DNA of 64,000 nucleotides. Source: Ignisphaera aggregans DSM 17230 (lineage in GTDB: Archaea; Thermoproteota; Thermoprotei_A; Sulfolobales; Ignisphaeraceae). A program made the position numbers and the translations under genes. The notes under the pieces were generated by a model, which was not told the origin of the DNA, did no database searches, and saw only the letters and a program-made list of their open reading frames with translations. Each line of letters begins with the position of its first letter. Within the stretch, counting starts at the first letter, position 1. Shown in pieces: positions 1 through 8,121 of the stretch. The DNA lies in assembly GCA_000145985.1 (NCBI GenBank), contig CP002098.1, positions 1,060,182 through 1,124,181 of the forward strand, written 5' to 3'.

Positions 1-1277
1 GCTAAAGACCTAAATCTTTCATACAAATTCTTAAGCTTTGTAATAATACTATTGTACTCCTCTAAAGATTTTTCAAGAAATTCTATACGAAGATCTATAT
101 CTCTTGACAATTTTTCCCTAAGGTCTAAGGAGAGCTCTCTTCCACATAGAGGACATACAGTGCTCTCCCTAATAATATTAATTGAATCCCTATTAAGTTT
201 AAGCTCTGCTTCTTTAACCATCTTTTCCTTTAATAGCCTTTCAACATGGTGATCTATTACCTCAAGAATTCTATCTATATTTTCCCCATCTATATTCTCT
301 CTAACAATATTTGATAACTCAGATTTTAGTTTATCTATCTCACTATTTATCTTCGTTAATTTCTCTCTGAGTTTCTCCCTCTCCTGTTTATCTTCAGCTA
401 TAGCTCTATAAATAGATATTACTTCATCCCTTTTTATACCTAGAATAGTCCTACAATAATCTTCATATTTCTCTAATTCTTTTATCTCTTTATATATTGC
501 TACAATATTCTTCAGTTTATCATATCTATATCCTAAATCTCTTAGTTTTTCAAGATATGATAATCTTTCTCTAAGACTATTTATCTCTAGGTTAAGTCTA
601 TCTAACCTCTCCCTCTTTTCACTAACTTCTTTCTCCAATCTAGATAGCTCATTAGTAATATCGTTAATCATCCTTCTTATTTCATCAAACCTTATCCTAG
701 CTCTCTCAGCTCCATCTAAAGCCTGTTTGAGAAGATCTTTAGCTTTCTCAAGTTCCTCTAAACCTAGTAGCCTAAGGATAAGCTCTTTTCTTCTAGATGG
801 CTGTTCCTCTATAAGTCTAGAAAGCTCATTCTGTCTTGAAACAACAGTTAATCTAATTGCATCACTTGATGGTATCCCTAAAATACTTCTAATAACATCT
901 AGAACATTATCTACACCTACAGCTATAACCCTCTCATTACCATTTTCATCAACTTCAGAAATCTTTGCAGTTTCTGGTCTAGATACACTAATGATACGTT
1001 GAATTCTATATATTTTTCCAGATACACTAAGCTCTAGTTCTATTGAGCCCTCACTTGTACCTATCCTTAGAATCCCCTTCTTTCCCTCGCCCCTAAAGCT
1101 CCTGCCACTCTTTGGTGAAACAAACATGGCATATACTATGGAATCCACAATAGAGCTTTTACCTGCACCGTTAGGACCTACCAATGCTATTAAACCCATT
1201 GGAAAAACTATATCTGTATTCTCATGAGATAGTATATTCCTTAATCTAACCCTTCTCACAATAACAGTACTACTCAT
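1..1277 (-). CDS. rad50: Rad50 DNA double-strand break repair ATPase (partial, C-terminal part beyond window)
   Basis: ABC-type ATPase of the Mre11-Rad50 complex that tethers and processes DNA ends. The reading frame starts at an ATG at 1277, four bases after the mre11 stop, and runs open to base 1, giving about 425 residues. Near the N-terminus is a Walker A (GPNGAGKSS). A long charged coiled coil follows, rich in Glu, Lys, Arg and Leu. The zinc hook CPLC is encoded around 148-159, in the context STVCPLCGRELS. Only the N-terminal ATPase half, first coiled-coil arm, hook and start of the return arm are in the window; the signature motif and Walker B lie outside. It is the third gene of a herA-mre11-rad50 operon, so co-transcription is likely. 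Confidence 0.95.
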   Translation of the reverse strand, partial: MSSTVIVRRVRLRNILSHENTDIVFPMGLIALVGPNGAGKSSIVDSIVYAMFVSPKSGRSFRGEGKKGILRIGTSEGSIELELSVSGKIYRIQRIISVSRPETAKISEVDENGNERVIAVGVDNVLDVIRSILGIPSSDAIRLTVVSRQNELSRLIEEQPSRRKELILRLLGLEELEKAKDLLKQALDGAERARIRFDEIRRMINDITNELSRLEKEVSEKRERLDRLNLEINSLRERLSYLEKLRDLGYRYDKLKNIVAIYKEIKELEKYEDYCRTILGIKRDEVISIYRAIAEDKQEREKLREKLTKINSEIDKLKSELSNIVRENIDGENIDRILEVIDHHVERLLKEKMVKEAELKLNRDSINIIRESTVCPLCGRELSLDLREKLSRDIDLRIEFLEKSLEEYNSIITKLKNLYERFRSL

Positions 1278-1281
1278 ATTC

Positions 1282-2538
1282 TCATCCAATATAGCTTAAT
1301 ATCCCCCTCTTTCCAGCAGTACTTCTTACCTCACTACTTCTATTACTATCCTTCTTAAGATCTGTATCTACATTTAAAGCAAAACTTTCAATAGACCTTG
1401 TATAAAGCTTCTCAAGCTTTTTTGCTACCTCTGGATTCTCTCTAAGATATGAGACTAGTAGTGCCATGGTATTTCTATCTGGATTCTTAATGAAGTTGGA
1501 TAATAGTTCTACTAATTTATCATCCTGAATAATCTTTTTCAATACTATATCAATACTAACCATATCATATTGATTCTCTAGGCTTGGTATATGCATCTCA
1601 ATCTCCTTATCCTCTCCTTCAGCTCTTATCCTATAGTACTCTATAACTCTCTTCAACTTTAGTCCATCAAGTATCTTAGCTATCAACTCTACCTTGACAT
1701 TATATGCATTGACTATTACTATTGGAGGCTTCTTATTTGATTTCAATGATAACTCTTTTATTGATTGTTGAAGTCTTTCTGAAAATGTATTTAAATCTCT
1801 ACATTCAATGATTATCCATGGCCTTACGCTCTGAATCTTTATGAAGTTGATATCAACGTTTCTATTATCTATATCTGCTATAGCTACATACTTATCACAA
1901 CATTCATTGACCTTGAATATCTCTGTAGCACCTGGATATACAATTGGTGTTCCTGAGGAATGTCTATATACACTCTTTATATGGTAATCACCTAGAGCTA
2001 TATAGCTAAAACCATCTGGAAAGTCATTTATACTGATATCTGCTTCCTCACTAGGTATACCTATTTCCTTTAGTAGTAGATGGGCAACTAAAATTGATGG
2101 TTTCTTTAGGGGTTTAACTCTAGATATACTACTCCTTGAGCTATAAGGTACCCCTACTATCTCTAGCTCACTACCATCTATATTTATAGATGTATGTATA
2201 GGTTTATCAACTGCTAGTATATCTATAGTTCCTACATCACTTAGTAGAAAGAGGGGTGTTGAAGCATATCTCTTCGGTATATCGTGTTGCCCTGCTATAA
2301 CAATAACCTTTATTCCATGATCCTTAAGCTTCTTAAGATTTCTATATGCAACTATATATGCTTCTGGAGGAGGATTAGGGCTGTCGAAGAAATCTCCTGA
2401 GTGGATATATAGCTGGACTCTCTCCTCTATTGCTATATCTATAGATTCTTTAAAAGCTTCATAAACATCTCTCGCTCTAGATAGTAAACCATTTGGCATA
2501 GCACCAAGATGTGTATCACTTACATGGAGTATCCTCAT
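1282..2538 (-). CDS. mre11: Mre11 DNA repair exonuclease/endonuclease
   Basis: Calcineurin-like phosphoesterase that trims DNA ends with Rad50. Length is 418 residues, normal for archaeal Mre11. Phosphoesterase motifs are visible in order: DTHLG at residues 8-12, GDFFD at 48-52, GQHD at 83-86, a His in LVAHLLL near 153, and GDYH at 183-186 followed by YPGATE. Two positions differ from the textbook consensus: GQHD replaces GNHD and GDYH replaces GHxH, so two usual metal-ligand positions are changed. The C-terminal part is charged and probably forms the capping and Rad50-binding region. It lies 58 bases after herA and 4 bases before rad50. Confidence 0.93.
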   Translation of the reverse strand: MRILHVSDTHLGAMPNGLLSRARDVYEAFKESIDIAIEERVQLYIHSGDFFDSPNPPPEAYIVAYRNLKKLKDHGIKVIVIAGQHDIPKRYASTPLFLLSDVGTIDILAVDKPIHTSINIDGSELEIVGVPYSSRSSISRVKPLKKPSILVAHLLLKEIGIPSEEADISINDFPDGFSYIALGDYHIKSVYRHSSGTPIVYPGATEIFKVNECCDKYVAIADIDNRNVDINFIKIQSVRPWIIIECRDLNTFSERLQQSIKELSLKSNKKPPIVIVNAYNVKVELIAKILDGLKLKRVIEYYRIRAEGEDKEIEMHIPSLENQYDMVSIDIVLKKIIQDDKLVELLSNFIKNPDRNTMALLVSYLRENPEVAKKLEKLYTRSIESFALNVDTDLKKDSNRSSEVRSTAGKRGILSYIG

Positions 2539-2596
2539 TTTTATCTACACATAGTATTAGTTTTTGAGGAAATATAAGGGCGTTGCCAATTGACAG

Positions 2597-4282
2597 CTAG
2601 AGAAGATCCTTTAGCTCATCCATAGATAGCATTGCTAATCTTCCCCCTATCTCTGGTGCTTGTATTCTATTTCTTAGAGATCTCCAGAGCTGGGATATCT
2701 CTAGCGATGTACCTATCCTCTTACCCTCATGTCTATCTATCTTTACATATACAGGAAATCTACCGATCCATTCACCCATAACCAATGCCTCACCTACATC
2801 CATTGATGCTAGAGATCTAGCTAGATCCTCTGTAAGCATATCTGATATATTCATCACCATATTCTGATCCTGCTCCTGTACAAGTTTCATAAATACAAAG
2901 TTTTGTACTTGGCTAAGGGTATTTGGATCTATATTCCTAGGTCTTTGAGATACTATAGCTAGTGATAACCCAAATTTTCTTCCCTCTCTAGCAACTCTCT
3001 CTATAGATGCTCTAGATACTGTTGTTCTATTAGCTGATAGAAATAGATGTGCCTCCTCTATAAAGAATAGAACTGGGAATGGAGAGCCTTGTAATAGATG
3101 TTGCTTAGTATACCAAAGAATTTCATCAAGTATTATCTTCAATACATAGTCTCTCTGTTCATCATTCAGCATAGATGAATTGATGATAAGTATTCTCGAT
3201 GGTCTAAGTAGATCTGTTATCCTAGGCATTTTAAAGCTAAGTGATGTATATTCAAAGAACTCATCAACCTTTGCACATGCCTTCTCTGCTGACTCTCTAA
3301 ACAACTTGTTGTTAGCACTCTTATTCCTTATGAAGCTCTTGATATATTCTCTATATAGATAGAGAAGCTTTGATTCTATATCGCCCTCTTCATCCTCAAG
3401 ATCTCCTATCTGTTCATTAGATATAGATCTCTTCTTCCTTAGATACTCTATAGCTTCTTCAGTAACGCCATGAGTCTCAATAGCTTCTTGAAATAGTTTT
3501 GAGACTTCTCGTAGAGCTTTAGAGACTAGGGCTCTCTGTATAGATGCTGCTGCCTCTGGTATAATCATTCTAGCGAGTATAGAGGGGTTTATCTTAAGTG
3601 GATTTAGCTTATAATCTATAACCTTTATTTCAACACCTTCACTATATGGCTGAAGTGATGTATATTCTCCATGGACATCGTATATAGCTATTACCCCACC
3701 TATAGAAGCTATTCTATCAGATAGAATAGCAACTGTATTACTTTTACCAGAACCTGTTGTACCTGTAATAAATAGATGTTTTGTTAGAGCATTTACGTCA
3801 ATACTTATGGATACATCTGGTCTACCAATAAGATATCCTATCCTTATAGATGTCTCAGAACTCCTACCGCCAAATATCTTTGAAAGTATTTGTGTAGGTG
3901 CTAGATAAACCTGTGTATCTGGCTGTGGTGGAACTGATGGAACTCTTATATCATTGCCAATAACATCAACAAACATTCTCGCCATAGATGGTGCATATCT
4001 AAGCATATCATCTTCAATACCTATAGCTATAGACGGTTGTGCCATGAAACTTGGGGTTACAGGTATAATTCTCTTATATGAGGTAGAGCTAACAACACCT
4101 ACAAGACAGTGGAACCGTTTCTCACCTGTCGATATATCGATAGAATTAAACGGTATTGAAATATATGTCCCTATTGGAATAGGAAGAGTTGAAACTATCT
4201 CAACAAGATTTGGTCTAGACTCAGATCCAACCTTACCAACAACAATATCTGATCTACATATATCTAGAGACACTATAGACAC
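2597..4282 (-). CDS. herA: HerA DNA translocase/helicase of the end-resection complex
   Basis: Hexameric FtsK/HerA-type ATPase that works with NurA and Mre11-Rad50 in DNA end resection. The 561 residues comprise an N-terminal beta-barrel (HAS-barrel-like) region, a Walker A GTTGSGKS at 174-181 and a Walker B with FFIEEAHLF near residue 405. It ends in a conserved C-terminal region that typically closes over the neighbouring subunit. It is the first gene of the operon, with a TATA element 30-40 bases upstream of the ATG. The nurA nuclease gene often found with these three is not in the window; it could lie beyond rad50. Confidence 0.94.
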   Translation of the reverse strand: MSIVSLDICRSDIVVGKVGSESRPNLVEIVSTLPIPIGTYISIPFNSIDISTGEKRFHCLVGVVSSTSYKRIIPVTPSFMAQPSIAIGIEDDMLRYAPSMARMFVDVIGNDIRVPSVPPQPDTQVYLAPTQILSKIFGGRSSETSIRIGYLIGRPDVSISIDVNALTKHLFITGTTGSGKSNTVAILSDRIASIGGVIAIYDVHGEYTSLQPYSEGVEIKVIDYKLNPLKINPSILARMIIPEAAASIQRALVSKALREVSKLFQEAIETHGVTEEAIEYLRKKRSISNEQIGDLEDEEGDIESKLLYLYREYIKSFIRNKSANNKLFRESAEKACAKVDEFFEYTSLSFKMPRITDLLRPSRILIINSSMLNDEQRDYVLKIILDEILWYTKQHLLQGSPFPVLFFIEEAHLFLSANRTTVSRASIERVAREGRKFGLSLAIVSQRPRNIDPNTLSQVQNFVFMKLVQEQDQNMVMNISDMLTEDLARSLASMDVGEALVMGEWIGRFPVYVKIDRHEGKRIGTSLEISQLWRSLRNRIQAPEIGGRLAMLSMDELKDLL

Positions 4283-4311
4283 CTAGATATAAGATCACAA
4301 TACCTTATGAA

Positions 4312-4322
4312 CCTTATAAAGA
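4312..4322 (-). promoter_or_regulatory. TATA box for the herA-mre11-rad50 operon
   Basis: On the minus strand the sequence CTTTATAAGGT lies 30-40 bases before the herA ATG at 4282. That spacing predicts a very short or absent 5' leader. The call rests on sequence and spacing only. Confidence 0.55.
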
Positions 4323-4346
4323 CTTCCTACATAGATAGATATTGAG

Positions 4347-4395
4347 ATGATGAGTTCAAGACGATATGATTAATGATTAAAACTCCCCGGACTGA
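4347..4395 (+). ncRNA. Box C/D guide sRNA candidate (internal boxes degenerate)
   Basis: A 49-base unit begins with a perfect C box (ATGATGA, 4347-4353) and ends with a D box (CTGA, 4392-4395). The internal D' and C' boxes are poor: only ATGATT-like copies around 4373-4385 can stand for C'. The segment before the D box (aaaactccccgga) would be the guide. From memory, its last eight bases are complementary to the conserved 23S rRNA stretch CUCCGGGGAUAA, but pairing beyond eight bases is not supported. It lies between the divergent herA promoter and the 3' end of the lysO-like pair. Confidence 0.55.
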
Positions 4396-4409
4396 TCAAA
4401 ATAATTTTG

Positions 4410-5006
4410 TTAATGTACTATGATAGGTAGTATGATGGGTATGAGAAGGGTTATTATAACTCCATGGATAAAGGCTATAAGTGCTACTTCACCTCCACTA
4501 AAGCGTGTTATTATTGGTAGAGTTGTATCAGCTGTTGTTGCACCTCCAATACATATAGCTTCTAGCGACATTCGCTTTGAAAGAACTGGATATACTATAA
4601 ACATTATGATTTCCCTCAATATATTTACAGCAAATCCTAGAAGACCAAAATATCTATCTATAGTTAGAAGATATGCTCCTGTAAAGGTATACCAACCCAT
4701 ACCTAGAGAGACAGCTATATACATCCTCATATACTCTAAAGAATTCAGTATTATACTTGTAGCAACCCCTCCAAGTATAGAGCTGAGAATAGTAATTGTG
4801 ATAAGTATTAGGGAGATGTATAAAGATTTAAATATTATCCCTATATGTGGAATTCCATTAACAATATAGATACCTATTAGTATTAACAATATATAGAGCA
4901 AGATCTTTACCAAAATATCTACAGCTAATATATTCTCAATATCAATTGCAAATCCTAGAAGTATTCCACATATAAAAATTATAATTATGTATAGTACCTG
5001 TTTCAT
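4410..5006 (-). CDS. LysO-like lysine exporter, C-terminal half (membrane)
   Basis: Integral membrane protein of 198 residues with about six hydrophobic segments. It matches the C-terminal half of LysO/YbjE (DUF340), which exports lysine in bacteria. Family hallmarks are visible: GMGWYTFTGAYL near residue 98, NILREI near 129, and GGATTADTTLPII followed by FIHG near the end. Its ATG overlaps the stop of the preceding 100-residue gene by four bases. The two proteins total 298 residues, close to the single E. coli LysO chain of 299. Substrate is inferred from family only. Confidence 0.75.
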   Translation of the reverse strand: MKQVLYIIIIFICGILLGFAIDIENILAVDILVKILLYILLILIGIYIVNGIPHIGIIFKSLYISLILITITILSSILGGVATSIILNSLEYMRMYIAVSLGMGWYTFTGAYLLTIDRYFGLLGFAVNILREIIMFIVYPVLSKRMSLEAICIGGATTADTTLPIITRFSGGEVALIAFIHGVIITLLIPIILPIIVH

Positions 5007-5305
5007 TTCATAACCCTTCTAAGAACTATAACCCCTATCAATATAGTGAAACATAGTGTTAATCCTAGTAACATAGCGATGTCTCTTACAATATAAACAA
5101 CAATATTCCCATTGTACATAACCTCGCCTCTAACCACAGATCCAGAACTTATACCTATAAGAAATACAAGTATGTATATAGCACAGCTAAAGAATCTTTC
5201 TATGGTTTTACTAATTTTGTCTAGATAAACCCTATTAACTCTAATAACAATACCTATAGCTATGCCTAGCACTATAGCTAGATATATCATATCCAAGATA
5301 AACAC
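5003..5305 (-). CDS. LysO-like lysine exporter, N-terminal half (membrane)
   Basis: Small membrane protein of 100 residues with three hydrophobic helices, including LAIVLGIAIGIVI and a segment containing FLIGISSGS. It corresponds to the N-terminal domain of LysO/DUF340 proteins. It is translationally coupled (ATGA overlap at 5003-5006) to the gene for the C-terminal half. The two halves are in different frames, and each has its own start and stop. This looks like a natural split into two subunits rather than a recent frameshift, although a frameshift cannot be excluded without homologues. Confidence 0.7.
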   Translation of the reverse strand: MFILDMIYLAIVLGIAIGIVIRVNRVYLDKISKTIERFFSCAIYILVFLIGISSGSVVRGEVMYNGNIVVYIVRDIAMLLGLTLCFTILIGVIVLRRVMK

Positions 5306-5472
5306 CTAATTCAATATTATATCTACACGATTTAAACACTATCTGTGATTAGATATACCTAAAAATATTTTGATGACAATTCCAGCTATAGAGAAGATCG
5401 AGAGATTAAAGTATATAAAACCACCAAGAAACAGACCAACTTGGTAATAAACCTAAAAATATTTATTTGGAT

Positions 5473-5521
5473 ATGATGATGGCTGTGAACACTGAATCAT
5501 GATGAGGTGTTTCAAGACTGA
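5473..5521 (+). ncRNA. Box C/D guide sRNA with four consensus boxes
   Basis: A 49-base unit has C box ATGATGA (5473-5479), D' CTGA (5492-5495), C' ATGATGA (5499-5505) and D CTGA (5518-5521). All four match consensus, with 12-base guides before D' and D, the usual archaeal geometry. The D guide (ggtgtttcaaga) is complementary over 11 bases to UCUUGAAACAC, which I recall as a conserved large-subunit rRNA segment. The D+5 rule would then place 2'-O-methylation on the G of UCUUG. An AT-rich TATA-like stretch (ctaaaaatatttattt) lies just upstream at about 5450-5468. Confidence 0.85.
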
Positions 5522-5596
5522 CTCATTAATTTGAACATATCATATTATTCTATAATGGAACAGTAAATAAAATACTGTGATTGTGTAGATATATCC

Positions 5597-6874
5597 TCAG
5601 TATCTACCATATTTCTCTATAGCGTTTAGATATGCTCTAAGATTTGCTATTGGTGTTTCTCTTGGTAGTTCTGCTACTCCTGGAGCTATTATGAATCCTC
5701 CCTCAGGTTTTATCTGATTTAAGAGGTTCTTAACATATTCATCAATTTTCTCTGGAGTTCCACCAATCAATAGATTTGCTGGTACACCTCCCATTACAGT
5801 AGTATGACCTTTTAGCTTTTCCCAAACCTTCATAAAGTCCCTCGGTCTTTCAAACCATGCTATTCCCCAGCCCTTTGAAAGTTCTAATATTGTATCTACA
5901 TGTGGTAGATGATCCCCTTCAAAGAATATAAATCCCTTATATCCCTTACCTAAGAGAATATTTATAACCTTCTTAAGACCAGGTCAATAGAACTCGTTAT
6001 ACATCTTTGGAGGTAACATCTCATTTAAATGTAGTGGTATAAAGAATAGTGTTGTAGGTGATAGTGGTGGTATAGCTGTTGCAACCTTTATAATAGGATC
6101 TATAAGTACTTCACATGCAGCCTTAAAATCATCGGGATATCTCCTCATATCTAACATAGCCCCTGTTGGATGTCTAAGGAAGTCTCCTATAATATCAGCA
6201 GGTGTATATGCATTAGTCATTGGAAGAGATACGTATCCTAGCTTCCCAAGTTCACTAAATAGTGCCATCTAGAAAGAGGATATCTTCTGTAATGTTAGCC
6301 CAATTCTAATGAGAGCTCCATTCCACTGTGAGGAACCAGGTTTCCCAAGACCTGGACATGCCCTCGGTAGAACTACTTGGTGAATAAATTCTATGGGATT
6401 CTCAATAAGCTGTTTATACTCCTTAGGCTCCATATATTCTCCTCCAAGAAACTGTGGATGGTGATGCACATCGAGTTCTCTACCAGGCCATCTAGACCAT
6501 TTATCCTTCAAAATATCGTGTACAGGTCCTATGAGAAATCTTATAACATTGGAATAGTCAGGAAAGTCTGCAAATGCTAGAGCGAGGATAAATCCTTCTA
6601 ATCCATAGGGAGCTAATATAAATGGAAAGTCCTGTGGAAAATCTTTTGCAAATCTTAGAACAGCCTGTCTACCCTTCTCCAAATCATATGATAAATCATA
6701 CCATGTAATACCACCATAATATGGAAGTATATCTCCTCCAAGACCACCAACAGGTACTCTATCAGGCACCTTTAGCTCTAAAACCCTCAATATTCTATCA
6801 ACTCTCTCCTTGGCAACAGCTTCAGGTTCATTAACCTGTCTCTCAATCAAAATATCTATAGGTTCCTTAGACAT
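5597..6874 (-). pseudogene. UroD-family corrinoid methyltransferase, interrupted by in-frame TAG and TGA
   Basis: A single reading frame of 426 codons encodes a uroporphyrinogen-decarboxylase-family methyltransferase (MtaA/CmuA-like), the class that moves methyl groups to or from corrinoid proteins. It begins MSKEPIDIL and ends with GTPEKIDEYVKN and AIEKYGRY. Two in-frame stops break it with no frame change. TAG lies at 6269-6271, between QKISSF and MALFSELGKLGY. TGA lies at 5984-5986, between YNEFY and PGLKKV, where relatives have Trp (FYWP). The first stop may also replace Trp, but that is less certain. It sits four bases downstream of a corrinoid protein that is itself frameshifted, so I read the operon as inactivated. 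Confidence 0.8.
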
Positions 6875-6878
6875 ATCC

Positions 6879-7537
6879 TCACCTCTTCCCCTTTTTCTCT
6901 TCCATCCATTTTAACATTATTCTTATTCCTGTTGCTGCATCTCTTGCCCATGCATCTGCTCCTGTATACTCTTTTGCATATTCATCTACTCTTCCACCAC
7001 CTATAATAATCTTTACCTTATCCCTCAGCCCAGCTTCCTTAATAGCATCTATAGTCTTTTTCATTGATTCTATTGCTACTGTTAGTAATCCACTCATACC
7101 AACTATGTCCGGGTTGTACTGTTTTATTGCTTCTACAAATTTCTGTGGTGGTACATCTACACCCAGGTCAATCACTTCAAAACCTGCTGCCTCCGCCATA
7201 GTTACAACAATGTTCTTCCCTATATCGTGGATATCTCCATATACAGTACCTATAACAACCCTTCCAATAACCTCTCTCTTCAAACCCCTTCTAGCAATTT
7301 CACTTCTAACAATCTCTGAAACACTCTTCAGAATCTCACCAGCAAATACAAGATCAGCAACAAAAATTCTCCCCTCTCATACTTCTCACCAATAACATCA
7401 GCAGCAACTCTAAGCCAATCAAGAATCTCCAAAGGATCAACAGATTCAACAGCCCTTCTAGCCAACTCAATAGCTCTAGACTCATCAAGATTAACTAAAG
7501 CATATATAAACTCATCCCTTAAAGACATACAATTCAC
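6879..7537 (-). pseudogene. Corrinoid (B12-binding) protein of a methyltransferase system, frameshifted
   Basis: An MtaC/MtbC-like cobalamin carrier. The N-terminal helical cap (MSLRDEFIYALVNL... onward) occupies the first frame from 7537. The B12-binding Rossmann domain follows in another frame, with the cobalt-ligand motif DIHDIG inside GTVYGDIHDIGKN and the downstream IIGGG motif. The frames are joined by a one-base loss in a T run (the A5 at 7362-7366 on the plus strand). Restoring one base gives the family-like continuation EFFVADLVFAGEILKS. The second part could be made alone from an internal start near 7283, but it would lack the cap. It is the upstream partner of the broken UroD-family methyltransferase. 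Confidence 0.8.
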
Positions 7538-8121
7538 TTGTAAAAATTATAATGCTAACACTCATATGTAAAGCTTTCTATTATATGGCTAGCCTAGCCA
7601 CATATAGCGTCCTTTGTATTGTATCTCATTATCATAAATTAGATTTAGCTATGTTATTAGAAAAGTACTAACTAAGTACAGGAGATTTTTCATAGGTTAT
7701 CGAATCATTATCTTTATACCATCGATAATAGCAGAGGTGTAGTATAGCGAGATAATACTAGCTATTATCATAATAGTTAATAGAGGTGTAAATAACTTAG
7801 GATTCATTACATATATACTTAATTAGATCAATATATTTAATGTTTTAATCATCTTAGATTTAACGGGAAACAGGCTTGTAGAAATTAATATCAATGAAAA
7901 CCTAGGTCTATAACATCGATGGAATTATAGTTATTGAAGAGAATTTTCATACATATCTAAATAATTAACAAAGGATTCTCAGCTTACCACCCCCAATATA
8001 TAGTTTATATACATAATAGTACTTGAACTATATATTATGATTGTATAGATCTTGTTAATTAATATTTAAATTAGAGGAATTTAGAGATTAAAAATTATAG
8101 TTAAACATCATAGGGATCTCC
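7538..8121. other. Intergenic region between divergent corrinoid operon and surface protease
   Basis: This AT-rich region of 584 bases separates two divergent transcripts. It holds a perfect 13-base palindrome (GGCTAGCCTAGCC, 7587-7599) about 50 bases upstream of the corrinoid gene. A TATA-like run (attaatatttaaatta) near 8058-8073 lies about 50 bases before the protease start. I see no reading frame of interest, no tRNA and no C/D box pair. Confidence 0.5.
7587..7599. promoter_or_regulatory. Perfect palindrome upstream of the corrinoid operon, possible operator
   Basis: GGCTAG-C-CTAGCC is an exact inverted repeat 50-62 bases upstream of the corrinoid protein start at 7537. The position suits a transcription-factor site near the promoter. 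No regulator is identified. Confidence 0.35.

Noticed and set aside
6269-6271. In-frame TAG in a methyltransferase, suggesting pyrrolysine
   Set aside because: The gene is a UroD-family protein, not one of the MtmB/MtbB/MttB families that use pyrrolysine. A TGA also breaks the same frame and the partner gene is frameshifted. Several intact genes in the window end in TAG. Decay is the simpler reading.
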